From NCBI RefSeq assembly GCF_900177725.1, contig NZ_FXAT01000012.1, positions 124,001-188,000 on the forward strand: a stretch of 64,000 bases of DNA. Reading direction: 5' to 3'. The position numbers and the translations under genes are program-made. How positions within the stretch are numbered: the first letter of the stretch is position 1; each line of letters begins with the position of its first letter. The notes beneath the pieces are model-generated. The model did no database searches. It was given only the letters and a program-made list of their open reading frames with translations, and was not told where the DNA came from. This stretch comes from Paraburkholderia susongensis (GTDB taxonomy: Bacteria; Pseudomonadota; Gammaproteobacteria; Burkholderiales; Burkholderiaceae). Positions 27,102-35,461 of this stretch are shown piece by piece.

Positions 27102-28439
27102 TCATCGAGCGCGCGAAGCTTCAAGCGCGGCAGACTGACCGGCCTGCGCCGGCTGCGCCGGCTGCGCTGGCGCCTGGGCCTGAGCCTGCACCTCGCGCGG
27201 CGCGGCGAGAAACTCGCGCGCCGCGCGTGCGTCGAATGCGCCTTCCCAGCGCGCGACCACCAGTGTCGCGACCACGTTGCCGATCATGTTGGTCAGCGCG
27301 CGGATTTCGTTGAGCACGCGATCGACGCCGAGAATCAGCGTGATACCAGCCACCGGAATGATGTTGTGCGTCGACAGCGTCGCGGTCAACGCAACCAGCG
27401 CGGCGCCCGCCACGCCCGCTCCGCCCTTGGACGTCAGCATCAGGATCGCCAGTAGGCCGAGTTGCTGCATCAGCGTCAGGTGCGTGTTGGTGGCCTGCGC
27501 GATGAAGAGCGAAGTCATCGTCAGATAGATCGCGGCGCCGTCGAGATTGAACGAATAGCCGGTGGGCAGCACGAGCCCGACAATCGCGCGCGGGCAGCCC
27601 ATGCGTTCGAGTTTCTCCATCAGGCGCGGCAGCACCGACTCGGTGGTGGATGTGCCGAGCACGATCAGCAGTTCCTCGCGGAAGTACCTGAGCAGCGGCC
27701 ACAGTCCCACGCCCGCCCAGCGCGCTGCCGCGCCGAGCACGATCGCAATGAACAGGATGCTCGTGATGTAGAAGCACAGGATCAGCAAGCCGAGTTGCTG
27801 CAACGTGCCGATGCCGTATTTGCCGACCGTAAACGCGATCGCACCGAAAGCGCCGAGCGGCGCGAGCCGCATGATCATTTCGACGATGCGCATCAGCGTG
27901 TCGCCGAACTGCTCGATACCGCGCATCAGCAGCCGGCTGCGCTGCGACATGATCGACAGCGCGATGCCGAACAGCACCGAGAACAGCAGCACCTGCAACA
28001 GGTCGCCGCGCGCGAACGCGCCGACCACCGAGTTCGGCACGATCATGTCGATGAAGCTCGACGACGCCGCATGCGCGTCCGCGACGTAATGCGTGACGGC
28101 GTGCGTGTCGAGCGACGCGGGGTCGATGTTCAGTCCCGCGCCGGGACGCAGCACGTTCGCGACCACGAGACCGAGCACGAGCGCGATGCTCGTCACGACC
28201 TCGAAGTACAGCAATGTCTTGAAGCCGACGCGGCCCACCTGCTTGAGGCTCTCCATGCGCGCGATGCCCACGGAAACCGTGCAGAAGATCACGAGCGTGA
28301 TCAGCATCTTGATGAGGCGGATGAAGGTGTCGCCGAGCGGTTTCATCTGCACGCCGAACGCGGGTGCGAAATGACCAACGAGAATGCCTGCCGCAAGTCC
28401 GATCAGGACCTGCACGTAGAGATGTTTGAGCACGCGCAA
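27102..28439 (-). CDS. DctA-type dicarboxylate:cation symporter, candidate sulfolactate carrier
   Basis: Secondary transporter of 445 residues. The TTG at 28439 is chosen because GGAGGAG lies 8 bases before it and the protein then opens MRVLKHLYVQVLIGLAAGIL, like other DctA proteins; a frame extending to 28487 lacks this. Family motifs include LGTSTTESVLPRLMEKL and GLVLPTGYSFNLDGAAIYLT. The C-terminus is Ala/Gln/Pro rich. DctA normally imports succinate, fumarate and malate. 3-Sulfolactate is the sulfonate analogue of malate, and the gene sits between suyB and comC, so sulfolactate uptake is a reasonable inference. Confidence 0.85.
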   Translation of the reverse strand: MRVLKHLYVQVLIGLAAGILVGHFAPAFGVQMKPLGDTFIRLIKMLITLVIFCTVSVGIARMESLKQVGRVGFKTLLYFEVVTSIALVLGLVVANVLRPGAGLNIDPASLDTHAVTHYVADAHAASSSFIDMIVPNSVVGAFARGDLLQVLLFSVLFGIALSIMSQRSRLLMRGIEQFGDTLMRIVEMIMRLAPLGAFGAIAFTVGKYGIGTLQQLGLLILCFYITSILFIAIVLGAAARWAGVGLWPLLRYFREELLIVLGTSTTESVLPRLMEKLERMGCPRAIVGLVLPTGYSFNLDGAAIYLTMTSLFIAQATNTHLTLMQQLGLLAILMLTSKGGAGVAGAALVALTATLSTHNIIPVAGITLILGVDRVLNEIRALTNMIGNVVATLVVARWEGAFDARAAREFLAAPREVQAQAQAPAQPAQPAQAGQSAALEASRAR

Positions 28440-28641
28440 GATGGTGTCTCCTCCACTCGCTGCTGCCAGATGTCGAACCGGCGCCACTGCCGCATGACTT
28501 GCCGGTCACGGGTGGCATCTCGGCCATTCTCCGTGCCGGCATGCGCCGGGTATGTGAGGACGCTCCGTGCGTGGCGCGTCGTGCCGTCCGGCCTCGCGAC
28601 GACGGCGCACGCGACCCGCCGGAGCGGCGAGGCCGCCCGCG

Positions 28642-29817
28642 TCAGGCGCTTTCGAACAGACGCGTCAGAACGAACTCGCGATGACCGAGCGCTTCCGCCG
28701 CGGTGAAGCGGCCGTTGATCGTCGCCATCATGCTTTCGAGCAGTCTGTCGCCGCTTTGATCGAGATTCTGCTCGCGCTGCAGAATGCCCGTCACGTCCAC
28801 GTCGATATGCTCGCCCATCGTGCGCACCGTGCGCGGATTTGCGCAGATCTTGATGACAGGCACGATCGGATTGCCGATCACGTTGCCCTGGCCCGTCGGG
28901 AAGAAATGCACGACGAAGCCCGATGCCGCGCACAACGTGACCATTTCGGCCGCCGCCGATGACGAATCCATGAACCACAGTCCCGAATGCGTCGGCTCTT
29001 CGGCTTTGTCGAGCACACCGTCGACCATGCACTTCTTGCCGATCTTCTGGATGTTACCGAGCGCCTTTTCCTCGATCGTGGTCAGGCCGCCCGCGATGTT
29101 GCCCTTGGTCGGCTGCGATTCGGACAGGTCGTCGGTTTTCCAGCGATTGATCATGTCCTGATAGCGATCGAACATGAACTGGAAGCGCTCGCGCACGCCA
29201 TCGTTCGCGCAGCGCGCGGCGACGATCTGCTCGCCGCCGGTCAGCTCCGAGGTCTCGCCGAATACGAGCGTGGTGCCGAGGCCGTAGAGCTTGTCGAACG
29301 CGTTGCCGACGGTCGGATTCGCGCCGCAGCCCGAGGTCGTATCCGACTCGCCGCATTTGGTGGATACCCACAACTCCGAGATCGGGCATTCCTCGCGATC
29401 GAGCGCAGTCGCGTATTGCACCATTTCCTTCGCCGCCTTCGAGGCGCGCATGATCGTATCGTGATCGCCATGCAGCTCGATGCCGAAGCCCATCACCGGC
29501 TTGCCGGTTTTCGCAATGCCGTCGACGACGCGCTTGGTCCACCCTTCCTCGATGCCGATCACGACCACCGCCGCGACGTTCGGATTGCTGCCCGCGCCGA
29601 TCAGCGTGCGGAAATGCAGATCGAGGTCGGCGCCGAATTGCAGCCGCCCATAAGGATGCGGCAGCGCCATCGTGCCTTTGATGTTGTGTTCGACCGCCTG
29701 CGCCGCGGCATTCGATAGATCGTCGACCGGCAGGATGATCACGTGGTTGCGTACGCCGACGCGGCCGTTGTCGCGACGATAGCCGCGGAAAGTCGTATCC
29801 AGGTCAATCACGCTCAT
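28642..29817 (-). CDS. suyB: UxaA-family large subunit, probable (2R)-sulfolactate sulfo-lyase beta subunit
   Basis: Protein of 391 residues matching the C-terminal catalytic part of altronate/galactarate dehydratases but encoded separately from its SAF domain. The start at 29817 (MSVIDLDTTFRGYRRDNGRV) has GAGAGA upstream; the longer frame is rejected. RVGVRNHVIILPVDDLSNAA opens the domain, and KCGESDTTSGCGANPTVGNA holds the conserved Cys and Asp residues thought to bind the metal centre. Split SAF and catalytic genes are the SuyA/SuyB arrangement. SuyAB cleaves (R)-sulfolactate to pyruvate and sulfite. Another sugar-acid dehydratase is possible but less consistent with the neighbours. Confidence 0.85.
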   Translation of the reverse strand: MSVIDLDTTFRGYRRDNGRVGVRNHVIILPVDDLSNAAAQAVEHNIKGTMALPHPYGRLQFGADLDLHFRTLIGAGSNPNVAAVVVIGIEEGWTKRVVDGIAKTGKPVMGFGIELHGDHDTIMRASKAAKEMVQYATALDREECPISELWVSTKCGESDTTSGCGANPTVGNAFDKLYGLGTTLVFGETSELTGGEQIVAARCANDGVRERFQFMFDRYQDMINRWKTDDLSESQPTKGNIAGGLTTIEEKALGNIQKIGKKCMVDGVLDKAEEPTHSGLWFMDSSSAAAEMVTLCAASGFVVHFFPTGQGNVIGNPIVPVIKICANPRTVRTMGEHIDVDVTGILQREQNLDQSGDRLLESMMATINGRFTAAEALGHREFVLTRLFESA

Positions 29818-29927
29818 GGTGTCTCTCTCGTTCGGGTTGATGCGATGTGTGGAGGCGGCTCGATGCCGCAAAGCGGTGCTGTACAGAACGTGCGCCAAAG
29901 CACGCGCGGAAATACCCGCCGCGGCGT

Positions 29928-30269
29928 CTACCAGCGCTTCGTCTTGATGTTGTGCACGTGTGCGTGCTCGCCGGCCTTGATCGGCGCGACCACCTTGCCG
30001 ATGTCGACGCCGTACTTGAACACCGTGTCGCCGACGGCCATGTCCTTGAGCGCGACCTTGTGGCCGATCGGAATGTCCTGCTTCGCCGGGAAGCTGACGA
30101 TCTCGTCCTCGTCCATGATCCATGCGTTGAGCTGCGTTCCCGCCTTGATGCCCTCGACGACCGCCACGCCGACCGTGTCTTTTGCCTCGTGAAGAACGAT
30201 GTGGATCGTCTTGCGCTCGGCCGCCGCGCCCGCTGCGGTGCCGTTGATGTCTGCCGTGGGATTGCTCAT
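29928..30269 (-). CDS. suyA: SAF-domain small subunit, probable (2R)-sulfolactate sulfo-lyase alpha subunit
   Basis: Small protein of 113 residues, first gene of the - strand run. After a short Ala-rich start it reads HIVLHEAKDTVGVAVVEGIK, then DIPIGHKVALKDMAVGDTVF and KYGVDIGKVVAPIKAGEHAH VHNIKTKRW, the SAF fold of UxaA/SuyA proteins that pairs with the large subunit. GGAGA precedes the ATG. The 110-base spacer to suyB holds no gene. Being a stand-alone SAF protein distinguishes it from fused UxaA/GarD enzymes and favours SuyA. Confidence 0.86.
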   Translation of the reverse strand: MSNPTADINGTAAGAAAERKTIHIVLHEAKDTVGVAVVEGIKAGTQLNAWIMDEDEIVSFPAKQDIPIGHKVALKDMAVGDTVFKYGVDIGKVVAPIKAGEHAHVHNIKTKRW

Positions 30270-30646
30270 TAGCGTCTCCGTTCGTATGTTGAATGCGGTG
30301 TGAGGTGCCGCCGGGGCAGCGCAGCGAGGTGCGCCGTTGTGAATCGATCGCGGTGAATCAATCGCAGTGAATCGATCACGGTGAGTCGATATTAGGCGCC
30401 GACCTTGTCAATGTCAACTAGGTCATCTATATGTGTTAGAAGAGTTCGATGAATTCGGAAACGACACGTGCCGTGCTCATGAAGGCAGTTTTTGCGGATG
30501 CAGCATGCGTGGCGATAGCATCCGCCCCACTGTCGCGACGCGCCGACACCGGCAATTCATCTAGCTCTACTGGATGATCTGGTCGTTTAGAATCGGGGCA
30601 GGTTCAACCCTAGCGAGCGGCACGACTCGCGCATCCCAGAGGTTTT
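30270..30646. promoter_or_regulatory. Divergent control region between suyA and the GntR regulator
   Basis: This 377-base region must contain the promoter of the whole - strand run and that of the regulator. It carries four 14-bp direct repeats near suyA and an inverted repeat TCATCTAG (30557-30564) / CTGGATGA (30570-30577, one mismatch) near the regulator. A further TCATCTA lies at 30423-30429, inside an AT-rich stretch. These are candidate sites for the neighbouring GntR/UTRA protein. Confidence 0.55.
30339..30394. repeat. Four 14-bp direct repeats, consensus GTGAATCGATCRCG
   Basis: Units GTGAATCGATCGCG, GTGAATCAATCGCA, GTGAATCGATCACG and GTGAGTCGATATTA are head to tail. They lie 70 to 125 bases before the suyA start. 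Each unit holds an ATCGAT-like palindromic core. A 14-bp period is not a helical multiple, so cooperative binding on one face is not obvious; slippage duplication is the alternative. Confidence 0.8.
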
Positions 30647-31405
30647 ATGAGCACGCTCGCCATCAATGCGCCCGCACTGGGCGGCACGCGGTACAAGGAG
30701 GTCAAGAGCGCGATTCTCGCGGCGCTCGCGGCCGGCGAATGGAAAGGCGGCGAATGCATTCCTTCGGAAAAGCGCCTCGCCGAGCGCTTCGGCGTGTCGA
30801 TCGGCACGCTGCGCAAGGCCATCGACGAACTGTGCGCGGAGAACATCCTGGTCCGTCATCAGGGGCTCGGCACGTTCGTCTCGATGCATCAGCGCGACCG
30901 GCACTTCTTCCGCTTCTTCCGCATCGTGCGGCGCGACGGCGACAAGGCCTATCCGGTCGTCACGCTGATCGAATTCAGGAAAGCACGCGCGTCGCGCGAA
31001 GCGGCGGCCGCACTCGGCATCGCGGCCGGCGCGCGCGTTTTGCAGTTCGTCAATGGCCTCGCGCTACATGGCAAGACGGTGCTGATCGAACATATCACCG
31101 TGCCCGAGGCGCTGTTTCCAGGCTTGACCGAGAGCAAGCTGCGCAACCGGCCCAACACGCTCTACAACTTCTATCAGGACGGTTTCGGCATCAATGTCGT
31201 CGATACCGACGAGCGCGTGAGCGTCGCGCTTGCGAATCCGCTCGAGAGCGCGCAACTCGGCGTCGAAGTCGGCGCGCCGCTGCTCGAGATTCGCCGCATC
31301 GCGTACTCGTATCACCGCAGCGCGGTCGAATTGCGGATTTCGCGGCTCGATACCGAAGAATACGAGTACATCGGCACCCGTGCGGCGCGCGACGATGAGA
31401 AGTAA
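30647..31405 (+). CDS. GntR-family regulator with UTRA domain (HutC type), candidate regulator of the sulfolactate locus
   Basis: DNA-binding regulator of 252 residues. The N-terminal winged helix is typical: KGGECIPSEKRLAERFGVSI, then GTLRKAIDELCAENILVRHQ and GLGTFVS. From about residue 95 the UTRA effector-binding domain follows (ARVLQFVNGLALHGKTVLIE and VGAPLLEIRRIAYSYHRSAV). HutC-type members are usually repressors released by a pathway metabolite. Its divergent position to suyA makes sulfolactate or a related acid a reasonable but unproven ligand. Confidence 0.88.
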   Translation: MSTLAINAPALGGTRYKEVKSAILAALAAGEWKGGECIPSEKRLAERFGVSIGTLRKAIDELCAENILVRHQGLGTFVSMHQRDRHFFRFFRIVRRDGDKAYPVVTLIEFRKARASREAAAALGIAAGARVLQFVNGLALHGKTVLIEHITVPEALFPGLTESKLRNRPNTLYNFYQDGFGINVVDTDERVSVALANPLESAQLGVEVGAPLLEIRRIAYSYHRSAVELRISRLDTEEYEYIGTRAARDDEK

Positions 31406-31483
31406 AGCCGGGAATAGACGGCGGAACGCGCTGCAGAAGCTGCCGCGCAAACCGGCGGCGGCGAGTCAGATCGATGTCCGACC

Positions 31484-32416
31484 TCAGATCGGCGTAAGCA
31501 CCGGCTCACCCGCGAAATGCCGCTGCGCGTTACTCAGAAAGTTGTCGACCGAAGCCGTGATCGCTTCCGGCGAGCGGCCGCCCACGTGCGGCGTCAACAC
31601 CACGTTGCGCAGCCCGAGCAGCGCCTGCGGCGGTTCCGGCTCGCTTTCGTAGACGTCGAGCGCGGCACCCGCAATCGTTCCCGCGGCAAGCGCGCGGGCG
31701 AGTGCCGCGGTATCCACGACGCTGCCGCGCGCCACGTTGACCACGAAGCCGCGCGGACCGAGCGCCGCCAGCACCGTCTCGCCGATCAGATGCCGCGTGC
31801 CCGCGCCACCCGGCGTCGCCACGACGAGGAAGTCGCTCCATTGCGCAAGCGCCGCCACGCTGTCGAAATAGCGCAGCGGCGAATCTTCGCGCGGCTTGCG
31901 GTTGTGATAGGCGACCTCCATCTCGAAGCCCGCGGCGCGGCGCGCGATCTTCGCGCCGATATGGCCGAGCCCGACAATCCCCAAACGCTTGTTCGAAACG
32001 TTCGGGCGCATCGGCAGGTGGTCGCGCCAGACGCCTTCGCGCGTCGCGCGGTCGAGTTGCGGCACGTCGCGCACCACGGCGAGCAGCAGCGCGAACGCGT
32101 GATCGGCGACGCAATGATCGTTGGTGCCCGCGCCGTTGACGAGCACGATGCCGCGCGAGCGCGCGTGATCGATAGCAAGGTTTTCGTAACCGGCGCCAAG
32201 CGCGCTCAGCAGTTCGAGCCGCGGCATGCGGTCGATTTCCGCGGCGCCGAGGCCCGTCGTGCCGTTGGTCAGCACCGCGCGGATCGCCGCGCCATGTGCG
32301 GCGATCGCGGCTTCGCGCAGCGCCGGCACGGGTGCGTAGATGACATCGAACGCGGCTTCGATGCTCGCGCGGCTTGCGTCGTCCAGATGGATCAGAACCA
32401 GCAGGGATGGCTTCAT
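31484..32416 (-). CDS. D-isomer 2-hydroxyacid dehydrogenase, candidate (S)-sulfolactate dehydrogenase SlcC
   Basis: NAD(P)-dependent dehydrogenase of 310 residues starting at the ATG at 32416; the open frame continues far upstream only as a shadow of the next gene. The Rossmann motif is GLGHIGAKIARRAAGFEMEV, followed by HNRKP, which suggests possible NADP preference. The catalytic triad is in NVARGSVVD (Arg), ALDVYESEPEP (Glu) and LTPHVGG (His). GhrA/GhrB glyoxylate-hydroxypyruvate reductases and SlcC share this fold. SlcC is preferred as a hypothesis because the gene is next to suyA, suyB and comC; it is convergent with the GntR gene. Confidence 0.82.
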   Translation of the reverse strand: MKPSLLVLIHLDDASRASIEAAFDVIYAPVPALREAAIAAHGAAIRAVLTNGTTGLGAAEIDRMPRLELLSALGAGYENLAIDHARSRGIVLVNGAGTNDHCVADHAFALLLAVVRDVPQLDRATREGVWRDHLPMRPNVSNKRLGIVGLGHIGAKIARRAAGFEMEVAYHNRKPREDSPLRYFDSVAALAQWSDFLVVATPGGAGTRHLIGETVLAALGPRGFVVNVARGSVVDTAALARALAAGTIAGAALDVYESEPEPPQALLGLRNVVLTPHVGGRSPEAITASVDNFLSNAQRHFAGEPVLTPI

Positions 32417-32650
32417 GGCGGCATTGTCCCGACGGCGGGGATAAATGAAGTTCAAATGGAATCCATGGCGCCCGAGTGTAGCAAGGCTGCGCCTCGCGCG
32501 CAGAAGGCCCGTCCTCAGGTTCGCGCAAGCGCGGCCGTTATTTCGCTGAACAGGCCTGCGCAAAAAACGACGCATCGCAAGTCTTTCGTTTCGGCACGGA
32601 CGAACCCGTCTTAAAATAGCCGCAACTACGCCCCCTCCCCCGAGAACGCC

Positions 32651-34129
32651 ATGCTGGATACCCTCACGAGCGGCCCCGCGCCCATCAACGAAGACGCCGG
32701 GATGTTCGAGCTCGCCCCCGTCTCGCTGTGGCTCGAAGATTTCAGCGGTGTGCGCGCGCTGTTCGACGAATGGCGCGCGGCCGGCGTGACCGATCTGCGT
32801 GCCCATTTCGCCGACGATCCACACCGGGTCGCTGAATGCGCACACCGCATCGGCGTCGTCAAGGTCAACCGTCAGACCCTCACCCAGTTCGAGGCCTCCG
32901 ACTTCGACACGCTCACGAGCAATCTCGCGTCGGTGTTCCGCGACGACATGCTCAAGACCCACCTGGAAGAGCTGTGCCAGTTGTGGGCCGGGCAATTGCA
33001 CTTCACGAGCCACACGGTCAACTACACGCTCGGCGGACGGCGGCTCGACGTGCTGCTCAAGGGCGCGGTGCTGCCTGGTCACGAGGAGCGCTGGGACCGC
33101 GTGCTGGTGTCGACCGAGGACATCACCGAACTCGAAGGCGCGCGGCGCCGCGTCGCGCTCGCGGAACAATACGCGCGCGGGCTCTTCGAACATTCGCCGG
33201 TGTCCCTCTGGGTCGAGGATTTCAGCACGGTCAAACGCCTGCTCGATGGCGCGCGCGCGGCGGGCATCAACGATTTCCGCGTGTTTACCGACGTGCATCC
33301 CGAGTTCGTCGAGCGCTGCATGGCGGAAATTCACGTGCTCGACGTGAACCAGCACACGCTCGAGATGTTCGCCGCGAAGGACAAGAAAACGCTGCTCGCG
33401 CGTCTCTCCGAGGTATTCCGCGACGACATGCGCCCGCATTTCCGCGAGCAGCTGATCGACCTGTGGGACAACAAGCTGTTCCAGCAGCGCGAGGTGCTCA
33501 ACTATTCGCTCGACGGCAACGAAGTGCACGTGCACCTGCAATTCTCGGTGCTGCCCGGCCACGAGCAGAACTGGGACCTCGTGCTCGTCGCGCTCACGGA
33601 CATCACCGCGCGCAAGAAGGCCGAGGCGTACCTCGAATTCCTCGGCAAGCACGACGTGCTGACCAAGCTGCGCAACCGCTCGTTCTACGTGGACGAACTG
33701 AACCGGCTCGAACGCAAGGGGCCGTGGCCGGTGACGATCATCATCGCCGACCTGAACGGCCTGAAACGCGTGAACGACCAGCTCGGCCATGCGGCCGGCG
33801 ATGCGCTGCTGCGCCGCGCCGGCGAGGTGCTCGCGAAGGCGATGGAGCCGCCGTTCCACGCGGCGCGTATCGGCGGTGACGAATTCGCGATCCTGATGCC
33901 GGATACCGACGAGCGCAGCGGCGCCGCGATGATCGATGCGATCCGCCAGCTCGTGGAGATGAATAACCAGTTCTATCCGGGCGCGCCGCTGCATTTTTCG
34001 ATGGGCGCGGCGACTTGCCAGCGCGGCGACCGGCTCGAATCGGGCGTGCAGCGCGCCGATCTGCGGATGTACGAGGAAAAGCGCGCGCACTACGAGAATC
34101 AGCCGGCGCCGAACGGCGCCGGCAAGTGA
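32651..34129 (+). CDS. Diguanylate cyclase with duplicated PAS-like sensor domain
   Basis: Soluble signalling enzyme of 492 residues that should make cyclic di-GMP. Residues 19-165 and 179-325 are two copies of one sensor unit with an exact 160-residue offset: APVSLWLEDFS versus SPVSLWVEDFS, VFRDDM in both, NYTLGGR versus NYSLDGN, LPGHEERWD versus LPGHEQNWD. The GGDEF domain follows from about residue 330 (HDVLTKLRNRSFY) with RIGGDEFAILMPD at 407-418 intact. No RxxD inhibitory site precedes GGDEF at the usual spacing. There are no membrane segments. It ends 14 bases from a convergent AraC gene. Confidence 0.92.
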   Translation: MLDTLTSGPAPINEDAGMFELAPVSLWLEDFSGVRALFDEWRAAGVTDLRAHFADDPHRVAECAHRIGVVKVNRQTLTQFEASDFDTLTSNLASVFRDDMLKTHLEELCQLWAGQLHFTSHTVNYTLGGRRLDVLLKGAVLPGHEERWDRVLVSTEDITELEGARRRVALAEQYARGLFEHSPVSLWVEDFSTVKRLLDGARAAGINDFRVFTDVHPEFVERCMAEIHVLDVNQHTLEMFAAKDKKTLLARLSEVFRDDMRPHFREQLIDLWDNKLFQQREVLNYSLDGNEVHVHLQFSVLPGHEQNWDLVLVALTDITARKKAEAYLEFLGKHDVLTKLRNRSFYVDELNRLERKGPWPVTIIIADLNGLKRVNDQLGHAAGDALLRRAGEVLAKAMEPPFHAARIGGDEFAILMPDTDERSGAAMIDAIRQLVEMNNQFYPGAPLHFSMGAATCQRGDRLESGVQRADLRMYEEKRAHYENQPAPNGAGK

Positions 34130-34143
34130 GCTTCAGACCGCGG

Positions 34144-35112
34144 TCACACCGCAGTCACATAGCGCGGCGCCGGTTTGGGCGGAAGCGGCGCCGGTGTGTC
34201 ATAAGCGGCGCGCATGCGTTTGATTTCGTCGACCGGGGTCACGCCGAACAGGCGCTTGAATTCGCGGCTGAATTGCGAGGCGCTTTCGTAACCGACGCGC
34301 GCCGCGGCCGCTCCCGCATTCAGACCGTCCTGCACCATCAAGAGACGCGCGTGATGCAGGCGCGTGGTCTTCACGTACTGCATTGGCGAGGTGGCCGTGA
34401 CCGCCTTGAACTGCGCATGAAACACGGCGAGGCTCATGCCCGCTTCGGCGGCGAGCGTATCGACGTCGAGCGACACGTGGTAGTCGGCGTGAATGCGCCG
34501 CAGCGCCTTCGCAATGCGGCCAAAGTGATTCTGATGCGTGAGCGCCGCGCGAATCGCATCGCCCTGCTCGCCGGTCAACACGCGATAACAGATTTCGCGC
34601 ACGATGCCGGGCGCGAGGATGCGCGCGTCGAGCGGCGACGCCAGCGCTTCCATGAGGCGCTGCACGGCGTTGCTCAGCGCGGGATCGAGCGGTGTCGAGT
34701 AGACACCCATCGGCTCGTTCTGCGCGACGCCCTGCGTTTCGTTGAGCGCCATCAGCAACTCGGCGACCATCGTCAGATCGACACGCACCGAGATGCCGAG
34801 AAACGGCTCGTGCTCGCTCGCCTCGGTCTCGCACTCGAACGGCAGCGGCACCGACAGCACGAGGTACTGCTGCGCGTCGTACTGGAATACCTGATCGCCG
34901 AGATAGCCGCGCTTGCGTCCCTGGCAAACGATCACGATGCTCGGCTCGTACATCACCGGCCTGCGTGGCATCGGACTGTTCGCGCGCAGCAGGTTGACGC
35001 CCTCGAGGCTCGTGTGCGTAAAGCCGGCATTGGGTGCGAGCACGTCGAACAGTTCGAGCACACGCTGCTGGGAAGGGTCACACGTAACGGGGCTTGCGGC
35101 TTGGGTTGACAT
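34144..35112 (-). CDS. AraC-family transcriptional regulator with AraC_N domain
   Basis: Regulator of 322 residues from the ATG at 35112. The N-terminal half is the AraC_N/cupin-like effector domain (MYEPSIVIVCQGRKRGYLGD, YLVLSVPLPFECET). Two helix-turn-helix motifs lie in the last 100 residues: LAAEAGMSLAVFHAQFKAVT and AAARVGYESASQFSREFKRL followed by FGVTP. It is divergent from the zinc alcohol dehydrogenase at 35462, a frequent pairing in which the AraC protein controls the dehydrogenase in response to aldehydes. Confidence 0.9.
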   Translation of the reverse strand: MSTQAASPVTCDPSQQRVLELFDVLAPNAGFTHTSLEGVNLLRANSPMPRRPVMYEPSIVIVCQGRKRGYLGDQVFQYDAQQYLVLSVPLPFECETEASEHEPFLGISVRVDLTMVAELLMALNETQGVAQNEPMGVYSTPLDPALSNAVQRLMEALASPLDARILAPGIVREICYRVLTGEQGDAIRAALTHQNHFGRIAKALRRIHADYHVSLDVDTLAAEAGMSLAVFHAQFKAVTATSPMQYVKTTRLHHARLLMVQDGLNAGAAAARVGYESASQFSREFKRLFGVTPVDEIKRMRAAYDTPAPLPPKPAPRYVTAV

Positions 35113-35461
35113 GACGGTATGGTGACGAGCAAGAGAATAATGCTTGAAATTTAGCACCAAACAGCCTACTGCGCTTCTACCCAGGAGTTTTAGGCAAATC
35201 TTCAAGACATTCAGGTATTCCGTGAGCGGTGCTGCGCTCCTATGATGGGAACCCTACCGGATCACCTTTTTCGTTGCGCGAAGCACGCCCGCACATTCGC
35301 CGCCGTGCCGCGGATTGCTTCAATGCCGCGTTCACCTTGCGCCTGCCGCCGCTCGCGCCACGATCCGGGTTCATGCTGGGGTTCGCCGCATCCGCGACGT
35401 TCGTCGCGCATCGCAGGCGCTTTGCACCCTTGCGCCATCATCCTCTTTGCTGGAGCTACCC
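35113..35461. promoter_or_regulatory. 349-base divergent region between araC-like and alcohol dehydrogenase genes
   Basis: This holds both promoters. The half near the AraC gene (35130-35220) is AT-richer, while the half near the dehydrogenase is GC-rich and open in several frames without family features. No clean operator repeat was recognised. Confidence 0.4.

Noticed and set aside
28642..30269. Altronate or galactarate dehydratase
   Set aside because: Those enzymes usually have the SAF and catalytic parts in one chain and sit with uronate genes. Here the parts are separate and the neighbours fit sulfolactate.
32417..34090. N-terminal extension of the 2-hydroxyacid dehydrogenase frame
   Set aside because: The frame stays open only as the antisense of the diguanylate cyclase. 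The ATG at 32416 gives a normal-length enzyme.
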